From contig CM037861.1 of assembly GCA_021292105.1 (NCBI GenBank), forward strand, positions 61,177,245-61,241,244: a stretch of 64,000 bases of DNA, read 5' to 3'. Shown here piece after piece: positions 12,544 through 23,900 of this stretch (within the stretch, counting starts at the first letter, position 1; the number at the start of each line of letters is the position of its first letter). The position numbers were made by a program, and so were the translations under genes. This DNA comes from Anadara kagoshimensis. Taxonomy: Eukaryota > Mollusca > Bivalvia > Arcoida > Arcidae. The notes beneath the pieces were generated by a model. That model saw only the letters and a list, made by a program, of their open reading frames with translations, searched no databases and was not told where the DNA came from.

Positions 12544-15500
12544 CTACATGTCTTTAATATGCTCCTTCATAACGTTTGGTAGAGGTAGTCTGTCATAATC
12601 TGATTTAATCAAATTCTTTTTGATTGTCAGAAAACATTTTTCCTGAAGTGATAAATAACGGCAAGTTCTGGCACCGAGTCCCAGCTCTGTCTCTGTTGCT
12701 GTAGAGCTTACAACAGGATACAGTGGTACGTTAACTTTGTCCAGTCCATGAAATGCAACACCTTGGCTGACACCATTGATGTAATATGTTAATGTGCCTT
12801 TATAGAGATTTAACTGACAACCAATCACAGTTGTCTTGTCGAAAAATGGTGCACAATACTCCTGACACTTCCCATCATGCCATATTGTTCCTTTGTATGA
12901 TAATCCCCAACTCTCTTGATCAAGACCTGGAAAAAAACACAAGAGCTATTAACACAACAGTAAAGTTAACCTGTCAACTAATTCATAAAAACATTTTTTG
13001 CAATAACATCTGTCGGTCAAAAAAATAAAATTTTTAACAATAGTTCTGATGTTGGTTTTAGGGACAAAGCTTGAACTAATGTTTAGCAAGCAGGTGGGTT
13101 TTAAATTATGAATTTTCACTGACTGTTTTTCTTTCTTTATTAAGTACGGGTAATGAAGAATATGGCAACTTTAATACCAATATATCATTTGAAATTTTGC
13201 AATATTTATGACACTTTTCAATACTTTTTAAAATACATGTTTTCTTTTTTATGGTTAAATTGAAAGCTGCATGTACAAATAGGAATTTTTTTTGTATATA
13301 TTGTATTCCCATCACAAACATGAACTGGAAATAACATATAGCTTAAAACCAGAATCATAAGTATTTTTCTTCACTGATTTGTATCACAGCAAACATTATA
13401 AGTCTATCATAAAATATACATATACAGTAAATGTTTCTATTTTTGGTAGCCAAAATCTCTAATGGCTACAAATATTTAAGAAATTCATCAAAAAAACCTA
13501 TTTTGGCAAATTTGTGAAAAAATACTTTAAAATGAAATATGTTTTCACATTTTTAATTTTTTTTTTTGAAATTTGGATACTAACAATTTTAATTTGTGGA
13601 TTTACCTAGAAACTATATTGTATTCTAGCATACTATAAGTCAAAGGTTAGTGTGCATTATATATATAAAGTATATATATGGTAATTCCTCATGTATATAA
13701 TTATACAAGTCACTTGAGGTCATCTGGAGGTCAAACAGGTGAACGGTCTACCTTTGACCTCAAGTTATTTATATATTATATTAGGTATAAGCTTCTTTAT
13801 ATATTTTGTATACTTACCTATTAAGTTGACATACTGATGATTAGATTTGTGTAGTAGTGTATTCTGTGTCCCAACACCTACCATAACTGAGGTCCCTGCC
13901 GGGGGCTCTAAAAATATAATCTCCCAATAGTGTTCACCATTTGTAAACCCCTTGGTCCCTCTAACACCTGAAAAATATATACATAAGATATGTATATACA
14001 TGTTGTTAACTTCTTTAAAATGCAATTTTCATCAACATTTAAATGATGGTATTCTCACAGCTGAAAAAAGCTCTTTTACACTTTATTAAATGTATGTTAT
14101 AGATTGTAGTGTGATTTATAACTTCAATACTGACAGCAAGACAATGGATCAGCTTCACATTAGATCACTTTCAGTGTAACTCTTAGTTTCCATGACCAAA
14201 CATTAAGATGGATATCAATCAGAATCCAAAGACCTGAACCCTTTAAGATTTTCTCCAGGAATTCCACATATTAATAAGCATCTCTGTATATTGTAACATT
14301 AATTATATATATTTTGTGAAATTTGGCTCACTTTGTTACCGCACTGTAACATTAATTTTTAAATTCAGTGGAAGAACAATACCACATAATGGTACCAGTC
14401 TGTATACCAAAAGTTAATAAATGACATTCACAAAAATGAAAGCTACCATAAATTTCCAATCCCAATAGCCAATCTCACCATTGACTACTAACTTCTCTCA
14501 AAGAGTAGGCCATATAAGCAAATTTATGAAGAAAATACTTCAAAGGGACTATATTTTCACAAATTTTAGAAATTTGACTACTGTACTAATATTTTCGTGG
14601 AAGCGCATGGTCTAGTGGTTAAGGCGTTGGACTCATGATTCGAAGGTCATGGGTTCGATCCCTGGACCGGGCGATGTGTTGTGTCCTTGAGCAAGACACT
14701 TAATTTCACGTTGTTCCAGTTCACTCAGCTGAAAAATAAATGAGTACCAGCAAAATGCTGGGGGTTAACCCTGCGATGGACCGGCGTCCCATTCAGGGGA
14801 GAGTCTTGTACTCTCAGTCGCTTAACGCCACGGAAACCGGGATAAGCTCTGGCCTGATGGGCCTAATGGCTCGGGACAGACTTTAACTAACTTAACTAAT
14901 ATTTTCATATTTGGGGAAACTTAGAAAAGATGTCCTACAGGTGTTGATTATGTTTCTTCTTAGTTCTAGTTGATTTGATGATTCATTTTATTATTACCTG
15001 CTGTTCCAGTACTTTGATAAACCGGGTCCACATAAAAGTAAGCATTATTGAGGTCTGATGATAACATCACCTCTGGGGACTTGTGGTACTGGTCCCATAC
15101 CCAATCATCAATACAAAAATCCTTTATATCCTTTATATTACAAGAACCCAATTTAATTGTCTCAAAATCTAAAGCTGCAAGATAAAAATAAAATCATTAT
15201 GAATTTATGATAGTAGAACTTAATTACCGATATGCTCAAATTTAGACAGAATCATGAAAATAAATTTTATTCAACTTTTCAGAAAATGTTTAATCACAAG
15301 AGTTTCAAACTCATAATAATTACTTTATTTTTAATTTTCTGAAGAAAAAATTTAATTTTGACAGTTTACTAAAATTTGGACTTTTTGTATGGAAATTGTA
15401 CCAAAATCAAACACTTGGTGATAAAAAAGTACATAAATGGCAACCTTGCACAATAAAACTACTAATCTGGACAATTAAAATAAATTTGATTGGTCAGCCT

Positions 15501-16097
15501 GTACATACATTTAATATAAGCTGAAAATATTAAACTTTCAGTTACACGTAAGCAAGCAATCTTATAACAGTTTACAAGGGCACAAATGAATACCATCACT
15601 GTTGGACTAAAGAAATTGAATTAAAATGAACTAAGATATTATATGAAGGAATCAGAGAATAGACATACAAATTGAGCCTTAAACATATTCCAAATATCAA
15701 AATTCTGACTAAAATCCTTACCCATTTATTTGTAACTTCAACTTTAAAATATTTTACCTGCAATGGAAAATAAATCTTTTTCATTTTTTCTCAATCTATT
15801 CATTAAATATACACAATATTACTGCAAAATTGCATCAGATTAGTAAAAGGGAGATAACTTAACGGTTCCCTTCTCAATTTCCTTTTAATTTCTCTTTTAG
15901 TTTATCTTTTTTATCAAATTTTTTAACTGAACTATAATTTCAATTTCAATATTTACTTTAATAACAATGAACTATTTTTATCTTAGTAAAAAAAAATCCA
16001 AACATTACAACAAAATATCTAATGCAGGGTTTACTTTAAAATATTTTACATTATGACACTTTTTCAGTCCCTTACCATGTCCCTTCTTTGTTTCCAT
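12544..16097 (-). CDS. SPSB3: SPRY domain/SOCS box protein, SPSB3-like
   Basis: A four-exon minus-strand model: 16,097-16,076, 15,174-14,998, 13,967-13,818 and 12,926-12,544. All junctions are GT..AG in phase 1, giving 243 aa. SPSB proteins are substrate receptors that bind targets through the SPRY domain and recruit Elongin BC/Cullin-5 through the SOCS box. Visible evidence: VRGTKGFTNGEHYWEI and VMVGVGTQ (around residues 68-97), ESWGLSYKGTIWH (from about 121), GTLTYYINGVSQGVAF, and YPVVSSTATE. Then comes a C-terminal BC-box SLQEKCFLTI (residues 209-218) and Cullin-5-box LPLP (230-233). The order and the family-specific RGTK..G.HFWEI/SWGLSY pattern fit SPSB3 better than SPSB1/2/4. The start is the ATG at 16,097, whose short first coding segment joins exon 2 in phase. 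The last exon and SPRY are certain; the 22-nt initial coding segment is less sure. A 5'UTR exon probably lies at about 17.45 kb, head-to-head with PICK1. Confidence 0.88.
13495..13610 (+). repeat. Dispersed about 110-bp repeat, copy 1
   Basis: Contains GCAAATTTGTGAAAAAATAC and, further on, a GAAATTTGGATACTAA block. The same order of words recurs at 14.5, 16.2, 29.1, 33.5 (minus) and 51.2 kb (minus). Non-coding, in an SPSB3-like intron. Confidence 0.6.
14505..14920 (+). repeat. Dispersed about 110-bp repeat, copy 2, split by a SINE
   Basis: The repeat is recognisable as GACTATATTTTCACAAATTT followed by a block ending GAAACTTAG. The SINE at 14,597-14,894 interrupts it exactly, so the SINE is the younger insertion. 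Confidence 0.55.
14597..14894 (+). mobile_element. tRNA-derived SINE with perfect 12-bp target-site duplication
   Basis: The head resembles a tRNA: A-box-like TGGTCTAGTGG and B-box GGTTCGATCCC, with ACTCATGA in the anticodon position. A tRNA-unrelated body follows (CTTGAGCAAGACACTTAA, CCAGCAAAATGCTGG, ACCGGCGTCCCATTC). ACTAATATTTTC flanks both ends (14,585-14,596 and 14,895-14,906), marking a retroposed, relatively young insertion. It lies in the SPSB3-like intron. It is not a functional tRNA gene, because the acceptor arms do not pair. Confidence 0.9.
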
Positions 16098-16154
16098 TCC
16101 TGATACTGGTAACCAAAATCAACAAACACTCTACTAATTTCAGAGGAATTCATT

Positions 16155-16260
16155 CCAAAAAGTAACCCATTGTTTTAGCAAATATGTGAAAAAGTACTTT
16201 AAAAAGGACTTTATTTTTACAAGTTTGGGAATTTGGTTTCTAATAACTTGTGGAAACCTG
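16155..16260 (+). repeat. Dispersed about 110-bp repeat, copy 3
   Basis: Carries AAAAAGTAACCCATTGTTTT and GTGAAAAAGTACTTTAAAAA in the family order. It sits just upstream (in gene direction) of the first coding exon of the SPSB3-like gene. Confidence 0.6.
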
Positions 16261-16776
16261 GTCCTTTGTATTATTTTTTACTGTATGTACATGTGTACCT
16301 ATTACATTAATTTTAAATCACACAATATGGTATGTTATTTTTGTTATCTTTATGGGTTTAAAATTTAACCAAAAGTTAATTTTAATAAAAAAAATATCAA
16401 ATAAAATTATGATAAAAACTAACCTGATCTATGTTTCAAACTAAATAATAAATTGATGTCAAAGAGAAGTGTAATTTATCATTGTTATTGATTTTACAAA
16501 ATCTCACTCTCACACATAAATGATATTTGTTAACTGGAAATAATATGTTCTACATCAGATGACCAGAATCTCCAGGCCACTTATAAAAACCTAATTTATA
16601 CAGAATGTGTTGATCAACAACTTCTTAATGTAGTTGCATATTGACTTAATTAATTCATGGAAACATCCCTGGTCCTACCTCCCCAGGGGACCATCATCTG
16701 GAAATCATTTTAAAATTATGGTAAATGGATTACAGGAAACACTGACCAATGTCAACATCAGTTATAGTTATCCATA

Positions 16777-16779
<3 letters not shown>

Positions 16780-16812
<33 letters not shown>
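16780..16812. repeat. (GA)n microsatellite
   Basis: Uninterrupted GA run; a short CT run lies at 17,056-17,071, giving a potential inverted pairing about 250 bp apart. Confidence 0.95.
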
Positions 16813-16815
<3 letters not shown>

Positions 16816-17448
16816 ACGACTGAACTCATAATCCATCCATTTATGTGAGAAGAATATAATAAAACTATCTCCATATATCCATATAATTTTTGAAAGTAAC
16901 TGACTTTATATACTATTTCATGGGAAAAAAACCTTCAGATCCTTTCTTCCTTTTTTTGGGGTTACAAACTTACAATTACAAGACAGATGTGTGAGAATGA
17001 CTAACTCCTGCATAGGATACAATTAACCAATTAAGATAGATTTAATGTTTATTTGCTCTCTCTCTCTCTCTGTATTTTTCTGATCTTTGGCAGTTTGGGG
17101 TGATTCATTCATGAATCCCTTGTTAATAATGAAACTAAATTTGTGGAAACCCAGTTATTCAGAAATCAACTTGAGATTAAAGGTATAACAATTTCTTGAA
17201 ATAATATCCATTGATGCTGCACATTGCAATTATCATTAAAATGTCTTCAGATTCATCGCCTTCACAAACAAAAATGTATATTTATCACACAATCGGACTA
17301 AAGCAAGGTCATGTTTTGAGCAATATTTTTCAAATTCTGAGATGAAGGGCACAGATTATTCATAAATTTATTGAATATTTATTTCACAAACTCAAAGAAT
17401 CAATCATGACATTGTAAAACAATTCACATGTTTTTAGCTGACACTCAC

Positions 17449-17947
17449 CTGGATCGCTCGTGTCTTGAAAGTGGTGTACTGGTGCCGAAAATTGGTTTGT
17501 TTATTGACCCGTATTTGTTGACCGAGATTACTCTTGTTAATTTTTCTCCCTCGAATAAATTTATTATTTATCCGAAAATTGAGCACAAACTTTCGCTTTT
17601 CGTGCCTTTCTTGAAGACAAAAACATTTTTAAATATTTTACTGTTTATAATTGTTAATTTAGAGGAAGAAATGATGTAATTTTTAATCAATATCATCATT
17701 TTTTTGTATCTAATTATCAATTCCACGTGTCCTTGAAAGATTGATGCAACAGCCGCAAAAATTCGGGCACCTGCTGCTGATTGGTTTATTGGTCACACGC
17801 CTCCAACCTGCTACCCCTGCCGATCTGAAATATTGGGACGTACACCATCAACTTCCGTCTTGCATAAAATGTCTGCATTTCCGGTATACCTTTTGTAAAC
17901 AAAAATATAATTTTTCTCGATGTTAAAGAAGTAAAAAGGAGAAAATC
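17449..17947. promoter_or_regulatory. Putative shared promoter of SPSB3-like gene and PICK1
   Basis: On the minus strand a strong 5' splice site, ATCCAG|GTGAGT, ends at 17,449. The preceding sequence has no ATG, consistent with a 5'UTR exon of the SPSB3-like gene. PICK1's ATG is at 17,948 on the opposite strand, so both transcription starts must fall within roughly 500 bp. No canonical TATA box is obvious. The transcription start sites themselves cannot be read from sequence. Confidence 0.5.
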
Positions 17948-20900
17948 ATGTATTATGATCAAGGAGGAATGGAATATGAGCTGGAGGAGGACAAGTTGTG
18001 AGATTTTAAATTGATTTGAATTTTTGTATAGCTTCATTACCCTCCATTTCCACTGACGGTTTCCCCCAACGACTTTTTGCAGCATATTGACAGTTTTTCT
18101 TTATTCACACATAGTTTTGTTAGAGCACTGGTTGGGCATTCTTGTCTGTATGAGCTTTGTCAAAAGTACACTTGCATTTTAAGCATGAGTTGTCTGTGTT
18201 TCAAATTTCTCGTATATATTGAATTGTAACGTGTTTGACCTCTAACCTTTATGATGTCAGTCATTTTCTGACGTGGCTATACATTAATACTAGTTGAGAA
18301 AGTTTTCAACCTGTGGGATATAATTTGATAGCACATTCATTTCAGTTTCACAGGAAATTGTGTATCATGCTTGCCTACATTTTATAACCAGTTCAGAAAC
18401 TTTGGATGAGGAATGGACTGTCTGATTTAGAATAAATATATCTGCATTGTTCAGTTGTTGGGAAAGGGAAAACTGCTACAAATGATTTGAAAACCATATA
18501 ATGGAGCGGGCAGTAGTAAAAATGCATGTTTCGTTTTAAAGAAATTGTCTATTATGGTAATGGGTGTAATATTTGCAGCATTTCACATATTTGAAAAAAA
18601 TGAAAAAGTTGTCATGTACGACTGTGAATTACTAAATAATCTATAGGTCAGAAGACAAAGTTTCAAATCATACAATTTTCATTTTTAATAAACAATTAAG
18701 TTTGTGCATTAAGATGTCAACTTTTTTGCTTTAATACTTGAGAGAAAGGCCAATACATACTTGTATCACAATTAATTTATTGTTGCTAATGATTAACAAT
18801 ACACTTTTTCCATTAAGAAATAGTGAAATACATGTATACTGTACAACTTCAGCAATGTACAAAATTAATTTGTGATTGGATGTTTGTTACACTGTTATAA
18901 CTATGTAGAATTTCTTTACAATGTTTTTGTTTGACCAGTCAAGTTCAACTATAAAGGTACCAATTTAATTACATGTAATGATGTATACATTTTCTCTGTC
19001 AGACTTGTTTTATGTAAATGAATGATCACTATAGCAGTAACTTGAGTAAGTACCGATGTGTGTGTGTGTTTTCAGCAGTAAAATATGCCAAGTGTCAAAA
19101 AATTGAATACCGATACATATTTGTGTAAATTCTGCTCTTATTTTCCAATTATTAAAAACAATCTCCAGTCAGACTTTAACACCCTCACCCAGAGTCTGAA
19201 TTCCTAACATGACACATTAATATTTAGTTTACTGATCTGCAACAAAGTAATTGTACTATTGTAGCTCACCCAGCAATATAACCATCTGTTTCAGTGCACA
19301 TAAATGATATAAATAACACAGCTTTTATAATATCTCCATTTCAGTGCACAGTGCTATTCCTATATCTCTTACCTCATGCACCATGACCTATGCTTTTATC
19401 TTCAAAGATCATAGAGGTTTACTATGACACTCTATGGTACTCTTTCATTTTGAGTTATGTGTTGTGTGTATGTGAATGATAAATGTAGATCTATGCACTT
19501 AGATATTCCTTTTGTTCTTTAAACATGTGTATTCCAGTTGGATGTGGAGGTTACATTGTAACCGATTCTGCTTTTTCAATCTTTGTTTCAAATTCTAGTA
19601 TATCTGTTTAGTTATCTTTAGTTTTGTGTGATTCTGTCTGCTTGTTGGTTTGTAGTACAATGTGTATATACATGTATATTTACAGTTTATTTACTTAGAT
19701 TAGATTATTGGATGTTGACTTTTATGATGAATGTTTTGGTCGTCATCCTTAACGTTTACCTGAACCAATTAACACAAAAGTGTCTATGTATAAAAGTCAT
19801 TATCACTACATGTAGTTAACAAACATGTTGAAAAATTGTAACCACTGCATATCACATGACCCTGTAGTATACTAGTGAGGGGCATAAAGTCTTAAGTAAC
19901 AGCAAAAGGATCAAGGTTGTTCTCATCACTTAACATTTAAACTTAATTTCCTCCAACATCCTAAAAACTAACAAAATAGCTCAAGATTTCATAAAATATA
20001 ATGTATTGTGGTTGTTTTAATTTTGTTCAAGTACTGTCTCTGTGGCTCAAAGTTCATAATATCTTGAATTAATGGAATCCATTGAATTATATTGTACTAG
20101 AGGCTACCAGAAATGGTCTTTAATCATTATAGGAGTTCTATTTATAGAGTTAAATGGTTCTCAGGTGAGCGTTAAGGCCTAATTTGGTTTCTTGTTTATT
20201 TATAGATGTTGATTTTGTCAATGTTGTAGTAGCTAGTGAATTTAGTGATTCATCTGTTTTTGAAGTTAGACTGCACATACACATATAAAACCAGGTCATG
20301 TCGGGTCATGAATATGATTATGATTTGTTGCCGACCTTTGACCCAGACGACTACGATCCACAAGAGGATGGATACCCATTTTTCTATGGAGAAGATACAA
20401 GGTTCATGTTCAGATTTGTTACTGATATTCTTGCCAAGCCACATTCTGTCTTTGAATTACAAAATAATACAGCTTCCATTTTTGATAGGAACTGAAATTG
20501 AATATCAAAATTTGATATTTAGGATATACCTGAAGTTTTACATGTATACAACATTCACTTGTCCAAATAGTATAACAACAGATAAATGAATAATTAACCT
20601 ATGTGCTATGTCTGTATCCATTTACTAACCATGTCCTTGCTTAGTTTCGGTTGGCAACACATAGTTTGCACATAAGAAGAGAATGTGTCTGGATTCTGTT
20701 TGTAAATTTATTTGGAAAAGCTGTATGGTTTGGGTACATCTATTAAAAATAGACAAAGTTAATTTTTTAGTCCTTAAAACTTAGAGCACCCCAACAAACA
20801 TTAATACAAATACATGTGATTCTGTAGATCACTTTTATTTCATGAAAAATTTATTTTCGCATAAATTTGCGACTTATCCCATTCGTGAATTCATATATCG

Positions 20901-23900
20901 CACAGATATTTCCAGCACACAGATATTTCTATGTTAACATACATATGTTGTATTCAATAAGATTCGAAACGCGAATTTAAATATTTGCAAATAAGGCCAA
21001 GATGGTCTCAACGCGAAATTTTCTACTCACGAAAAATAAGTGATCTACAGTAATAATTATTCTTGTGTATTCCTGTAAATGAATAATTTTAATTGCTAAA
21101 TAAATGGATCTCAACACTAGATAAAACAAATCATACCAGATAATGTATTCTATATTAAAGTTTCAACTAGTGTTGAGATCCACCATCCATTTATTTTAGG
21201 AATTTATCATATGGTATCCACTTGAAGAAACATAACAGCACTTTGTACCTTAGGGGTGTTGGTTATCTTTATACACAAAATTATGATTAAATAATTTTAA
21301 TATTATGTTAACAAATGACATATATGTACCTTCATTTGTCTAGTGCACCATATGTTGCATTCTGTTACATGTTGTACATGCATGCTAAAAATAGTTGTAA
21401 AGTTAAGTCAGTATAACATGTGTTTTATCAGTATTATATAGATGTACCTGTATTATCTCAACATAAATGTAACAGTCCAATCTTGTCAAATATTCATTAT
21501 GTTCCATACCAGGTATACACCTTGCGAATACACTGATACTTATACTGCATCTGTGGCTTAGCAAAGACTAAAATTTTTAAAATTAAGAGATTAAGTGGAC
21601 AGTATGTACTGGTTCAAACAGTGTCAGTATAATTTTACTGGTGAAGTGGTATGCTTGTCTGTAGTGTACTGACAGGATGAACTAGCTCCTTTGAGTCACC
21701 ATGAATGCTAATAGCATAAGACAAACTACAAAACAAGCTCACACATACACAAACCTGTTCCTTGATTAATCCTTAGGATAAATAAACAGCTTCATTGTTC
21801 ATGGATCTAGATCTGACGTGGAGTAATTATATTGGTATTTTCTTTTATTTCAGGGGAATGACAGTGACCTCTGGGAGGATAAAGTTAGCCAAAGACAACC
21901 AGAACTTAATTGGTATAAGTATCGGTGGTGGAGCCCCGCTGTGTCCGTGTCTATATGTGGTCCAGATATTTGATAACACACCGGCTGCTAAAGATGGCAC
22001 CCTGGCCTCGGGCGATGAGATTGTCAGTGTTAACGGTCAGACAGTCAAAGGTAGAACTAAAGTTGAAGTGGCCAAGTTAATACAATCCATGAAGGTAGGT
22101 CACTTGTAGTTTGTGGATTTGCTTTCAATCTAAATCTTTGGTTTTTCCATGCCTGTATTCTTGAAAATTAGAGCAGTTGATAAAAACAGCCAGAACATGT
22201 AGAACATACCTGTCAAATATTTAAATTTTAGTTACTTAAGTTACCTGTCATTATTTACTATCGAGTCTCGTGGCTGAGTGGTCTAAAGAACAGACTTACT
22301 GATCACAATGCCTATAACTGCCTCAGTTTGGATCTCACTTTGGCTAATCCTAGTGTGAGAAAGTTTGACTGTTCATTTCCCAAAGGTGAATGGTTTTCTC
22401 TGAGAGCTCCAGTTTTCTCCACCATCGTACATGAAGTATTTAAATGCAATGCAACTTTTTATACAGACTTTAACAATTTAAAGAAGAAACTATCTCACAT
22501 GTTCTTTGACAACTTGACTTGAAGTTTGTTTACAGATTTAATTTTCTCTTTATTCAGGAAGAGGTTACCATTGGTTACAATAAACTACATGCTGATCCTA
22601 AACAAGGGAAGAGTCTTGATATAGGTATGTAATTGATATCAGATTGTTAAAATTTAAATATTTGTGTTTTTGTTTAGTTTTGATAAAGGTTTAAAGGACA
22701 GCTGTTTTTGTTTACTAGTATGAATGTATAAAGGGGTACATTTAATTTCATGAAAATAAAATTGTCTTTTAAAATATTGGTACTGCAAGATCTTTTATGG
22801 TAATTTCCGAAAAACATCTGATAAATATAAATTTTGAATCATACTCTACATGTTACCTTAAATCCAGTTACAGTACATGTTTTAAAATTACTAGGATTTA
22901 ATTTTACTATACCATCTTGCATCATACAATAAAACAGTTGGATTCCAGTTTTTACAAATGTTTTGATTTTGATCTCTATTTCAGTCTTGAAGAAAGTTAA
23001 ACATAGAGTTGTAGAAAACATGAATACAAACACAGCAGACGCATTAGGTCTTAGTAGAGCTATACTTTGTAATGGTAAGTAGAGTATATAAAACATGAAT
23101 ACTAACACAGCAGATGCATTAGGTCTTAGTAGAGCTATACTTTGTAATGGTAAGTAGAGTATATAAAACATGAATACTAACACAGCAGATGCATTAGGTC
23201 TTAGTAGAGCTATACTTTGTAATGGTAAGTAGAGTATATAAAACACGAATACAAACACAGCAGATGCATTAGGTCTTAGTAGAGCTATACTTTGTAATGG
23301 TAAGTAGAGTATATAAAACATGAATACTAACACAGCAGATGCATTAGGTCTTAGTAGAGCTATACTTTGTAATGGTAAGTAGAGTATAAAACACGAATAC
23401 AAACACAGCAGATGCATTAGGTCTTAGTAGAGCTATACTTTGTAATGGTAAGTAGAGTATATAAGAATACAAACACAGCAGACGCATTAGGTCTTAGTAG
23501 AGCTATACTTTGTAATGGTAAGTAGAGTATATAAAACATGAATACTAACACAGCAGATGCATTAGGTCTTAGTAGAGCTATACTTTGTAATGGTAAGTAG
23601 ATTATATAAAACACGAATACAAACACAGCAGACGCATTAGGTCTTAGTAGAGCTATACTTTGTAATGGTAAGTAGAGTATATAAGAATACAAACACAGCA
23701 GACGCATTAGGTCTTAGTAGAGCTATACTTTGTAATGGTAAGTAGATTATATAAAACACGAATACAAACACAGCAGACGCATTAGGTCTTAGTAGAGCTA
23801 TACTTTGTAATGGTAAGTAGAGTATATAAAACACGAATACAAACACAGCAGATGTATTAGGTCTTAGTAGAGCTATACTTTGTAATGGTAACTAGAGTAT

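Noticed and set aside
14605-14680. Possible tRNA gene
   Set aside because: A and B boxes are present but the arms do not form a cloverleaf, and target duplications at 14,585/14,895 show it is a SINE head.
16186-16444. Plus-strand frames with hydrophobic residues
   Set aside because: They lie across the dispersed 110-bp repeat and the SPSB3-like intron, antisense to that gene; composition follows T-rich DNA.
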